NCBI GenBank assembly: GCA_039820405.1
Contig: JBCBQC010000007.1
Span: 65,108 to 129,107 of the forward strand
Length of the DNA: 64,000 nt
Origin: CALLVY01 sp937899855
GTDB taxonomy: Bacteria; Bacteroidota; Bacteroidia; Chitinophagales; Saprospiraceae
Direction of reading: 5' to 3'
Part shown: piece by piece, positions 8,077 through 15,366 of the stretch
How positions within the stretch are numbered: the stretch's first letter is position 1
Layout: the number at the start of each line of letters is the position of its first letter
Made by a program: the position numbers and the translations under genes
Notes under the pieces: model-generated
Seen by the model: only the letters and a program-made list of their open reading frames with translations
Database searches by the model: none
What the model was told of the DNA's origin: nothing

Positions 8077-8781
8077 GGCCCGAATGGCGGCGATCACCCG
8101 TTCCGCTTGGCAACCATTCAAACCCGCCCCCCAAGCGGCATTAAACTCCAAAATAAACCAGCCCCGCTCGGCACTGAACCCCAAATCCAGGACGTAGGCC
8201 CGGGGTAACTCCGCCGGGGCCACCGCCAAGAAGGTCTGCACCCACTCCCGCGCCAATGCTACCTCCCCCTCCCCCTCGTAAAAAGCCAGGTCCAATACCT
8301 TTCCCGCCAAGACAAAACAGCGTACCTCCCGCTCCACCACTACAACCTCCGATACCATCAGACCGACCTCCATTCCCAAACCCTGGGTTGCTTCCGCGAG
8401 GGCCTTCCGGGAGGCGTAAACGGCCGCCGGAAAAGACTTGGGTACCAATGGTTTTACAAAGCAGGGAAAGGCGCGCTCGGCCAACTCCCCCAGACGCTGC
8501 CGGACCATCCGACGCTTGACCCACCGCTTGGCCAGCTGGGCCAGCAATTCCTCTCGGGGACTTTCCAGCACCACCCCCAACTGTTGGGCCAGCACCTGGC
8601 AAAAGGTGTCAAAACCGTACAAGCTCACCTCAACTTCTCCCAACTCAGGGCGCTTCCAAAACTTCGCAATCGACAATACCTTACCGCCCCGAGCCACCCA
8701 GGCCCGAGCCACCGCCTCCCGCTCCGAGTCGTACTTGGCGGGGATCAACAGCACCACTTCTGCACGCCATTGTTCCATCAT
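8065..8781 (-). CDS. ATP-grasp protein, probably R2K clade
   Basis: A 238-residue protein. The N-terminal part is a Rossmann-like pre-ATP-grasp segment (VVLLIPAKYDSEREAVARA). The middle contains CFVKPLVPKSFPAAVY (ATP-binding Lys) and a run of paired strands (VVVVEREVRCFVLAGKVLDL), and the C-terminus has YVLDLGFSAERGWFILEFN (metal-binding Glu and Asn) followed by AAWGAGLNGC. This ending is typical of the R2K ATP-grasp clade, which is found in peptide-modification and conflict-type loci as well as alone. ATP-grasp enzymes form amide or ester bonds through acyl-phosphates. No peptide substrate gene or partner is adjacent. The start is the first of two ATG codons at 8781. Confidence 0.7.
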   Translation of the reverse strand: MMEQWRAEVVLLIPAKYDSEREAVARAWVARGGKVLSIAKFWKRPELGEVEVSLYGFDTFCQVLAQQLGVVLESPREELLAQLAKRWVKRRMVRQRLGELAERAFPCFVKPLVPKSFPAAVYASRKALAEATQGLGMEVGLMVSEVVVVEREVRCFVLAGKVLDLAFYEGEGEVALAREWVQTFLAVAPAELPRAYVLDLGFSAERGWFILEFNAAWGAGLNGCQAERVIAAIRAASH

Positions 8782-9020
8782 CTCCCCTACCGGTCAAAAC
8801 GCGTCTTACGCCGCCGCGACCGCATGCGATCTTCGTGACCGCCAAAATTCTGGTATTCCGTGATGGAAAACAGACTACCAAGGTAACGCAGTACCTTTTT
8901 CCACCAAGGCGGACGCTCAGTCTTTCTAAATTCTCGCATGACTATTTTATTTTTTGTGAATCGCGTTTTTGGCTCCCATGGTACCCCTTACTCGAAAAAG
9001 ACCAGCCCCCGATCGAATCC

Positions 9021-10211
9021 TTACCGGAGCTGACGCATACTATAGCCCATGGACAAACAGCCCTGGAGCAGAAAGCCTCCCGTTGGAGCGTCCCAATCCA
9101 CCATTTCGCCGATGGTAAAAATACGCTCGCAAGCGCGCAGGGAGAAGTTGAGATGGAGCGCCGCGGGATCGATCCCCCCGACCGTAGAAATGGCCTCTTC
9201 CGTAGGACGGAGGGCCCTGACGGTCAAGGGAATGTTCTTAAGGTGACGACACAGTTGCGAGGGGTCGAGAAAGACGGCTTTGGTACTGGAGGACTTGACC
9301 AGGGCCAGGGCGGCGGCATCCAATCGGAGGGCTTTGGCGTAGTTGCGTGGAGCCTTGTCCGCGATCTTTGCGTGCAGTTGACCAAGGGTATTCTGCGGCT
9401 TTAGGTCCAGTCGGAGCTCGGCGGTACTTGCTTGGGCCAAGTGGTCGCGCAGGGGGCGAATGAGGGGATAGACGGCATTGCCCTCCAAGCCGTAGTCCGT
9501 CAGGCTGGCCTCCCCGGCCTGCCGGTACGTACCGGCGGTGAGGGCGATATTTTTCAAGGGCTTGCCCGCGTGGTGCTGCCGGAGCGCGGTGGGCCAGTCG
9601 ATCTCGACACCACAGTTGGAGGGCGCAAAGGGTCGGGTGGGAATACCGCGTCGGCCAAAATGATCCAACCACTCCCCCGTCGATCCGGTGACCGACCAGG
9701 AGGCACCCCCCAGAGCAAAGACCGTGTAATTTGCCATTGGAACTTGGACGGTGCCGTCGGAAAGTTGGAGCTGGGCTTGCCAATCGTCGGTAAGACCGAC
9801 AAAGCGGTGCTGTAAATGGAATTGGACCTCAAGGTCTTGGAGTCGGCGGAGCCAGGCTTGTAGGACGGCAATGGGTTTGATGCCGCGCTGGGGAAATACG
9901 CGGCCGCTGCTGCCCACAAAGGTGGGAATGCCCAAACCCGCCAACCACTCCCGCAGCCGTTGGGAATCAAATGCACGAAGAACGGAATGCAGCAAATCAA
10001 CCGGATGGTAAACGCTTTCCAGAGCGGTACCCGTGGCGTGGTTGGTGAGGTTAAAACCGCCCTTGCCCGCGACCAAAAACTTTCGCCCCACCGCCTTGCC
10101 TTTCTCGTAAAGGTGAACCTCCCAATGCGGAGCCAGGACCTCTGCCGCCATCAGCCCCGCCGGTCCTCCACCGATGATGTTGACCCGTCCCCGCTTAGCG
10201 TTTTTTCCCAC
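9021..10211 (-). CDS. BaiN/HI0933-family FAD-dependent oxidoreductase
   Basis: A ~396-residue flavoprotein. It opens with RVNIIGGGPAGLMAAEVL, the dinucleotide-binding GxGxxG, followed by GRKFLVAGKGGFNLTNH, the family signature of HI0933-like proteins. The C-terminal FAD-binding segment reads FTIGEMVDWDAPTGGFLLQG and then CLSMGY. The family is widely annotated as NAD(P)/FAD-dependent oxidoreductase; its substrate is mostly unknown, with some members acting on bile-acid derivatives. I place the start at a GTG at 10211, just before the conserved N-terminus; the frame extends to 10358 but that region is the helicase gene. The genes overlap by 17 bp, suggesting translational coupling with the helicase. 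Confidence 0.85.
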   Translation of the reverse strand: MGKNAKRGRVNIIGGGPAGLMAAEVLAPHWEVHLYEKGKAVGRKFLVAGKGGFNLTNHATGTALESVYHPVDLLHSVLRAFDSQRLREWLAGLGIPTFVGSSGRVFPQRGIKPIAVLQAWLRRLQDLEVQFHLQHRFVGLTDDWQAQLQLSDGTVQVPMANYTVFALGGASWSVTGSTGEWLDHFGRRGIPTRPFAPSNCGVEIDWPTALRQHHAGKPLKNIALTAGTYRQAGEASLTDYGLEGNAVYPLIRPLRDHLAQASTAELRLDLKPQNTLGQLHAKIADKAPRNYAKALRLDAAALALVKSSSTKAVFLDPSQLCRHLKNIPLTVRALRPTEEAISTVGGIDPAALHLNFSLRACERIFTIGEMVDWDAPTGGFLLQGCLSMGYSMRQLR

Positions 10212-11523
10212 TGCGCTTGATCGGCTTTTTATACTTGGCTTTCTGCTTCCGACGGTAGGCATTGCCCAAATTGACCTTCTTATTTTTATCCTTTTTCTCG
10301 TGGAAAGCACCCCGCGACTTTTTAAGGGAAGGAACGCGCAGGAAATTTTTTTGCCCATCCTGCGACTTCTCCGCCTCGATCAACTCGGTGGCGACGGGCA
10401 CCTCCGCCGGTAGGTCCTCCATCGGAATCATTTGTTGCATCAGGGTCTCGATGGCTTCCCGTAGCGGTTCTTCCGCATCACTGACCATGCTGATGGCCAT
10501 CCCCCGGTGCTCCATCCGCCCCGTCCGACCGATGCGGTGCAGGTAGTCCTCCGCCTGCTCGGGCAGGTCAAAATTGATCACCTGGCTGACCTCGGTAAAA
10601 TCCAGCCCCCGCGCAATCAGGTCCGTAGCGAGTAGCAGGCGGTAGTCCCCCCTTTCGAAGCCCTGCACCGAGCGGATCCGATAGTTTTGCGATTTGTTGG
10701 AGTGGATGGCGGCACTCTGACCGGGGAATTCTACCTCCACCAAATCTTGCAGCAAATCCACCAACTTTTTGCTCCGCACAAAAACCAAGACCTTTTCGAA
10801 GTCGGATTCCTCGCGCAGCAAGTGCTTGAGGAAATTGGCTTTGGTGTAAAAATTGGGCACCGCCACTCCCCTTTGCTCGATGTTTTCGAGGGGCGTACCC
10901 GAAGCCGCAATTTCAATCTTTTCGGGACCATTAAAATTTTCTTCAATGATCTGGGCCACCTCCGGGCTCAGGGTGGCGGAGAAGAGCAGGTTTTGTCGGC
11001 GCTCGGGCAGGATGTCGATAATATTACGCAGCTGCGTACGAAACCCCAACTGCATCATCTCGTCCACTTCGTCGATCACCAATTGTCGAATCCCCCGGAG
11101 CTGTAGCACCCGCGTCATCGCCAAGTCGTAGAGTCGGCCCGGGGTAGCGACCAGGAGGTCGACCCCTTCGGCAACCAACTGCTTCTGGGTCTTGATGTTG
11201 GTTCCACCGTACACCCCCCCAATACGCACCGTCTGGTAGCGGCTGAGGGCTTGCGCCATCTCGACGACCTGTAGCACCAATTCCCGTGTGGGTACCAAAA
11301 CGAGGATTCGCGGTTCGTTTTGCTTGGAAAAGCGCAATTGACGCAACAATGGCAAGAGGTAGGCCAGGGTTTTCCCCGTCCCGGTTTGGGCGACCCCCAC
11401 TACGTCGCGGCCGGCTAGAATGGGCGAAAAGGCTTCTCGCTGAATGGGAGTCGGTAGGGTGAGGTGCATTTCCTCCAGAGCCTGGAGAAGTGCTTTATTG
11501 AGTTTCAAATCTTCGAAAGTCAC
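10195..11523 (-). CDS. DEAD-box ATP-dependent RNA helicase
   Basis: A 442-residue DEAD-box helicase core. Visible motifs: Q motif (PTPIQREAF), motif I (AQTGTGKT), Ia (PTRELVLQV), Ib (ATPGRL), II (VIDEVDEM, DEVD instead of DEAD), III (FSATL), V (ATDLIARGLDF) and VI (HRIGRTGR). The C-terminal ~60 residues are Lys/Arg-rich (KKDKNKKVNLGNAYRRKQK), as expected for RNA contact. It unwinds short RNA duplexes in ribosome assembly, mRNA decay or cold adaptation. The start is a GTG at 11523. Its 3' end overlaps the oxidoreductase gene. Confidence 0.92.
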   Translation of the reverse strand: MTFEDLKLNKALLQALEEMHLTLPTPIQREAFSPILAGRDVVGVAQTGTGKTLAYLLPLLRQLRFSKQNEPRILVLVPTRELVLQVVEMAQALSRYQTVRIGGVYGGTNIKTQKQLVAEGVDLLVATPGRLYDLAMTRVLQLRGIRQLVIDEVDEMMQLGFRTQLRNIIDILPERRQNLLFSATLSPEVAQIIEENFNGPEKIEIAASGTPLENIEQRGVAVPNFYTKANFLKHLLREESDFEKVLVFVRSKKLVDLLQDLVEVEFPGQSAAIHSNKSQNYRIRSVQGFERGDYRLLLATDLIARGLDFTEVSQVINFDLPEQAEDYLHRIGRTGRMEHRGMAISMVSDAEEPLREAIETLMQQMIPMEDLPAEVPVATELIEAEKSQDGQKNFLRVPSLKKSRGAFHEKKDKNKKVNLGNAYRRKQKAKYKKPIKRSGKKR

Positions 11524-11566
11524 GGCAGCTGATCGTTAATTTGCCACAAAGGTAAGGCTTTTTGGG

Positions 11567-12052
11567 CTACTCCACTTTCATCACCTGAATGGCCAAGAGC
11601 GAAATCAAACAGTAGGCCAGGAAATAGTAAAAACCGGGGTGCAGCGCAGCGTTGATGTTTTCGTTGGACCGGGTGGCGAGAAAGGCCAAAAATACCCCGA
11701 CGACAAACACGTCCGCCATCGACCACTTCCCAATCGCCCTGACGAATTGGAACCACTGCTGACGCGCGCCAAAGTCTTGGACCGCCAGGACCATCATCAG
11801 TATCAAGGCCTTTAGAATGGGTACCATCACGCTAAAAAAAAGGATGAGAAAAGCCACCAGGGTATTGTTGTCGCGGTGGAGGCTTTGGATGGTCTCCAGG
11901 ATGCTTTGCTGGCTTTGGTAGAGGTTGATCTTTCCCAAAAGGGGCAATTCGGTATTGATCTCGATGCTCAAAATGTCGAAGACCAAACCGGGGTACAGGC
12001 AAATCAGAGAGATCACAATGAGCAGGAGGGCGATTTTATTCTGAGTTTTCAT
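11567..12052 (-). CDS. PqiA-like integral membrane protein
   Basis: A 161-residue protein with four hydrophobic helices: IALLLIVISLICLYPGLVFD, LVAFLILFFSVMVPILKALIL, a segment after the conserved GKWSMADVFVVGVFLAFLA, and a C-terminal FYYFLAYCLISLLAIQV. The phrase IGKWSMADVF is diagnostic of the PqiA (paraquat-inducible protein A) fold. This is a single PqiA unit, about half the length of the proteobacterial protein, which works with MCE-domain proteins in envelope lipid transport; no MCE gene is near. It overlaps the upstream glycosyltransferase gene by 17 bp. Confidence 0.8.
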   Translation of the reverse strand: MKTQNKIALLLIVISLICLYPGLVFDILSIEINTELPLLGKINLYQSQQSILETIQSLHRDNNTLVAFLILFFSVMVPILKALILMMVLAVQDFGARQQWFQFVRAIGKWSMADVFVVGVFLAFLATRSNENINAALHPGFYYFLAYCLISLLAIQVMKVE

Positions 12053-12830
12053 CTGGCATTTTTTTGCGACGACGATTTAGGGCACGGGCTTTTTGGTACT
12101 TCTTGTAAGTATAGTCAAATGCGTACTTCCCCAAGTAAAGTCCAAGACGACCATCGCGGTAGCCCCGACGAATGCCGTACCACTTACAAAACGCCCCGAT
12201 GGGACTGAGGTACATTCGCCACCGGGCCAGCGGCTTGTCTTGATCGAGTAAATCCAGGGCCGCGATGTCCGTGTAGTGCTCCAGTTTGCGTTGGATCTCG
12301 GCCTTGGTTTCCATGGTATGGTGAAAGAGTTTACCCCCAATTTTTCCTTCGCGCTGCCCGCCGCGTAGGGATTCGTGGACCCGATTGGAATCCTGGGTAA
12401 AGGAGGCTACCCGCCGGTCGAATAGGCGGATCGGACGATCGGGCGAAACGATGGGGTACATGTTGACGATGGGCTGCCCCAGCACGTACCAGTGGCGCGA
12501 CACGGTGTAGGTATCACAGTCGAAGCCCGCGGTTTTGAGCTGCCGGACGGATTGAACAAAATCCGCATCGGGGATTTCGTCGGAGTCTACAAATAAGATC
12601 CAATCGTATCGGCACTGAGCGGCGGCGTAGTTGCGCTGGCTCTTAAAATCGTCGAGCGGGCGGTGCAAAAAACGCACGGTGGAGAAGTCGGCGCAGATGG
12701 CCTCGGTGGCATCCTGGCTACCACTATCCAGTACGACAATATCTTCGGCAATCCGGGCCAGTTGTACCAGGATTTGCGCGAGGTATTTTTCGCTGTTGTT
12801 GGTCAGTACGTAGGCGGAAATTGAGGTCAT
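12036..12830 (-). CDS. Family 2 glycosyltransferase
   Basis: A 264-residue GT-A fold enzyme. It shows SAYVLTNNSEKYLAQIL, the nucleotide-binding VVLDSGSQDATEAIC, and the metal-binding FVDSDEIP (DxD-type). The middle and C-terminal sequence (FDRRVASF, HHTMETKAEIQRKLEHYT, followed by a basic tail) matches the lipopolysaccharide-core WaaE/KdtX-type branch, so a role in outer-membrane glycan assembly is likely. The acceptor is unknown. It is translationally overlapped with the PqiA-like gene downstream, so the two are probably co-expressed. Confidence 0.85.
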   Translation of the reverse strand: MTSISAYVLTNNSEKYLAQILVQLARIAEDIVVLDSGSQDATEAICADFSTVRFLHRPLDDFKSQRNYAAAQCRYDWILFVDSDEIPDADFVQSVRQLKTAGFDCDTYTVSRHWYVLGQPIVNMYPIVSPDRPIRLFDRRVASFTQDSNRVHESLRGGQREGKIGGKLFHHTMETKAEIQRKLEHYTDIAALDLLDQDKPLARWRMYLSPIGAFCKWYGIRRGYRDGRLGLYLGKYAFDYTYKKYQKARALNRRRKKMPDENSE

Positions 12831-12843
12831 CAGTGGGTGGGAT

Positions 12844-12881
12844 AAAAAATGGTCGGTTGCTCCAGTTGGAGCAACCGACCA
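12844..12881 (-). terminator. Strong intrinsic terminator of DUF937-like gene
   Basis: A perfect 14-bp stem (12868-12881 with 12850-12863) and a 4-nt loop, followed on the minus strand by a run of T (12849-12844). It sits 19 bp after the stop codon of the gene ending at 12900. Confidence 0.9.
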
Positions 12882-12899
12882 CGATGCGAAAGCGGGTGT

Positions 12900-13394
12900 T
12901 TACTTGCCCCCAAACATTCCTCCAATTCCGCCCAGGAGGTCCTTGGCCTTATCTTGGAGCATGTCACCAGCTTGGTCCTTGAGGCCATCTGCGAGGCCAT
13001 CGCTTCCCCCCAGCATACTCATCAAGCCGCTCTCGCTGACCTGGCCATCTCCATCGGCAGCGGATCCTTTGATTTTGTTGAGGATCATCGGCAGGGCTAC
13101 GGAAGATACCGTGCTGGCCATGCTGTCGGGAATGCCCAACTTGGCAGTCAGCTGGCTGATAAAATTAGTAGCGATGCCGGAGTATACCGCATTTTGCATC
13201 ATATCACCACCACCGCTAAACATTCCGAGTACACCGGAGATGTTGCCACCGCTGACGGCTCCCATCAATCCCGAGGTAATGCTGTCTTTGGCAAGGGGCA
13301 TCGCTTGTTCGGCCTGGCTGGCATCCAAGCCAGTTTTTTCTTTGAGGGTATCTACTACCTGGCCTTTGAAGCCATCCAAAATATTGTCTAACAT
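12900..13394 (-). CDS. DUF937/DUF2780-like small protein
   Basis: A 164-residue Gly, Ala, Met and Asp-rich protein with no signal peptide or membrane helix. It has alternating short helices and GG-containing loops (GLMGAVSGGNISGVLGMFSG) and ends with a repeat-like LLGGIGGMFGGK tail. The pattern resembles YidB/DUF937-type proteins, whose role is unknown. The start at 13394 (MLDNILDGFKGQVVDTLKEK) is chosen over the longer frame to 13484, whose extension is AT-rich and unlike coding sequence. It has its own strong terminator and probably its own promoter. Confidence 0.7.
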   Translation of the reverse strand: MLDNILDGFKGQVVDTLKEKTGLDASQAEQAMPLAKDSITSGLMGAVSGGNISGVLGMFSGGGDMMQNAVYSGIATNFISQLTAKLGIPDSMASTVSSVALPMILNKIKGSAADGDGQVSESGLMSMLGGSDGLADGLKDQAGDMLQDKAKDLLGGIGGMFGGK

Positions 13395-13519
13395 GAGCTG
13401 AAGTTTATGAATTAGGAAATTGTACAAGCCTATTGCTAGCGGCCACGAAGCGGACACGGAGCCGTTTTTATTCGGCGCAGTCACCGCTGGAGGCGTTCAG
13501 GGCTGTTTTGTTGTGGGGC

Positions 13520-13942
13520 TCAGGCGCTGGGGGCCCGGTAGGCTACTGCCTTGATTTCGATGAGCAGGTGGGGATGGGGCAGTTGGTGTACCGCGACGGT
13601 CGTCCGGGTGGGGCCTTCGTGGTCGAAAAATTCCCCGTAAACCTCGTTGTAGCCACCAAAGTCGTTCATGTTGACCAAAAAAGAGGTAATGTCCACCACA
13701 TCACTCAAATCGGCACCAACGCTTTGTAGGATGGACCGGATGTTCTCTAGAACGGCCCGGGTCTGCTCCCGAATGTTGAGATTGGTGGTACCCAGTTCAT
13801 CCACTTCCACACCGGCAAAGCTGTTGTCCGCACGACGGCTACTCGTCCCCGAGACGAAAATGAAGTTTCCCACTCGCTTGACGTGGGGGTATTTACCCCG
13901 GGGAACCGCACGGTCGGTCAGTACCTTGCTTTCTGTTTTCAT
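13520..13942 (-). CDS. RidA/YjgF-family protein
   Basis: A 140-residue trimeric chorismate-mutase-like fold protein. Family marks are PRGKYPHVKRVGNFIFVSGT near the N-terminus, NIREQTRAVLENIRSIL in the middle, DVVDITSFLVNMNDFGGYN, and GPTRTTVAVHQLPHPHLLIE, where the Arg binds the substrate carboxylate. RidA proteins hydrolyse reactive imines or enamines released by PLP enzymes; the sequence also resembles the 2-aminomuconate deaminase branch. The start is the ATG at 13942 (MKTESK); upstream residues are not conserved. Divergent from the metallophosphoesterase gene. Confidence 0.85.
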   Translation of the reverse strand: MKTESKVLTDRAVPRGKYPHVKRVGNFIFVSGTSSRRADNSFAGVEVDELGTTNLNIREQTRAVLENIRSILQSVGADLSDVVDITSFLVNMNDFGGYNEVYGEFFDHEGPTRTTVAVHQLPHPHLLIEIKAVAYRAPSA

Positions 13943-14049
13943 ACGCCGAAGGTAGTGAAATCTTTGCGTTTTGAGCAAAAAGCTTTCTACTTTTATGACC
14001 GGAATATCCCCCTCAAAAAAACCACGCGCCCCAGCGCCTACCCCCGATT

Positions 14050-15282
14050 ATGATCCGCGCCATCTTTTTGTTGTACGTCTTTCTCGATTGGTATACCTAC
14101 CACGGCCTCCACTCCCTGGTGCCCGATCGCTGGCGTTGGCCCTTTCGCCTGATTTACGGTCTCCTCAGCCTCCTGGTTTACTATTGTTTTTACCAAACCT
14201 ACCTCCTGCTCTACAGCGGCAGCATCTTTTCCGATGCTTCGGGGACCGTCTATTTGGGCATCTTTTTGAGTGTTTTGGTGGGAAAATTGAGCTTTGGCCT
14301 CTTACTCCTACCACAAGATGTGGGGCGCATCCTTTGGGCGCTGGTCCGCCGCCTGCGGGGACTCGCCCGCTCGGAAACACCGGAAGGCCCACTGATTCCC
14401 TCCCGACGCCAATTTTTGACCCTCGGCGCCACCGGATTGGCAGCCTTGCCTTTTCTGGGCATGCTCTATGGCATTACCCGGGGCAAATACCGCTACACCG
14501 TTCAAAACGTCCGCCTGACCTTTAGCGATCTGCCACGCGCTTTCGAGGGGTTTAAGATCGTCCAAATTTCCGATATCCACGCCGGCAGTTTCGACAATCC
14601 CGCCGCCGTCGCCAAGGGGATCGAGCTCATCAATGCCCAAGCCGCCGATTTGATCGTCTTTACCGGTGATCTGGTCAACTCGGATAAAAACGAGGTGGAT
14701 CCCTACCTCGACCTCTTCGCCCAGCTCCAAGCTCGCCACGGCAAGCTGGCCACCCTGGGCAATCACGACTACTACGGCGAACCCGACGGGGAGCCCCAAC
14801 GCAGCGACTACTGGCGGGACTTTTACGCCAAGTACCGCGCCATGGGCTTCGACTTGCTCAGCAATCGCCACCGGACCATCGAACGGGAAGACGAGCGCCT
14901 GCAAATTTTGGGGGTGGAAAACTGGGGCAAAGGACCCTATTTCCCAAAAAAAGGCGACCTCGACCGGGCGCTCGACGGCGTACCCGACCGGGATTTTTGC
15001 ATCCTCCTCTCGCACGATCCCAGCCACTGGAGTGCTAAGGTATTGCCCCACCAACGACACATCGCCCTGACCCTCAGTGGCCATACCCACGGCTTCCAAT
15101 TTGGGATCAACGTACCGGGCTTTAAGTGGAGCCCCGCCCAGTACCGCTACCCTCACTGGATGGGACTTTACGAAGAAGCCGCCCAAAAGCTTTACGTCAA
15201 CCGCGGCTTTGGCTACCTGGGCTTTCCCGGACGCGTGGGCATGTGGCCAGAAATCACCGTTTTCGAGCTGGCATCGGCTTAA
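14050..15282 (+). CDS. Membrane-anchored metallophosphoesterase
   Basis: A 410-residue protein with three N-terminal membrane segments (IFLLYVFLDWYTY, FRLIYGLLSLLVYYCFYQ, LGIFLSVLVGKLSFGLLLL), a basic loop, a further hydrophobic SRRQFLTLGATGLAALPFLG segment, then a calcineurin-type catalytic domain. The metal motifs are VQISDIHAG (DxH), FTGDLVNS (GDxxD type), LGNHDYYG (GNHD) and SGHTHGFQFG (GHxH). The architecture matches YaeI/YkuE-like phosphoesterases, which act on membrane lipids or nucleotides. The internal SRRQFL looks like a twin-arginine motif but is not N-terminal. The substrate is unknown. Confidence 0.88.
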   Translation: MIRAIFLLYVFLDWYTYHGLHSLVPDRWRWPFRLIYGLLSLLVYYCFYQTYLLLYSGSIFSDASGTVYLGIFLSVLVGKLSFGLLLLPQDVGRILWALVRRLRGLARSETPEGPLIPSRRQFLTLGATGLAALPFLGMLYGITRGKYRYTVQNVRLTFSDLPRAFEGFKIVQISDIHAGSFDNPAAVAKGIELINAQAADLIVFTGDLVNSDKNEVDPYLDLFAQLQARHGKLATLGNHDYYGEPDGEPQRSDYWRDFYAKYRAMGFDLLSNRHRTIEREDERLQILGVENWGKGPYFPKKGDLDRALDGVPDRDFCILLSHDPSHWSAKVLPHQRHIALTLSGHTHGFQFGINVPGFKWSPAQYRYPHWMGLYEEAAQKLYVNRGFGYLGFPGRVGMWPEITVFELASA

Positions 15283-15366
15283 ATTAACCACTAATTCATC
15301 ACGATCCTCGCAAAAGCTGCTATCTTCGTAGGGTTCGTCATTGATTTACCCAACACTTCCTAAACC

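Noticed and set aside
8835..9404. A plus-strand frame of 189 codons before the flavoprotein gene
   Set aside because: More than half overlaps the flavoprotein's coding strand, and the free part (8835-9020) has no homology or ribosome site that I recognise.
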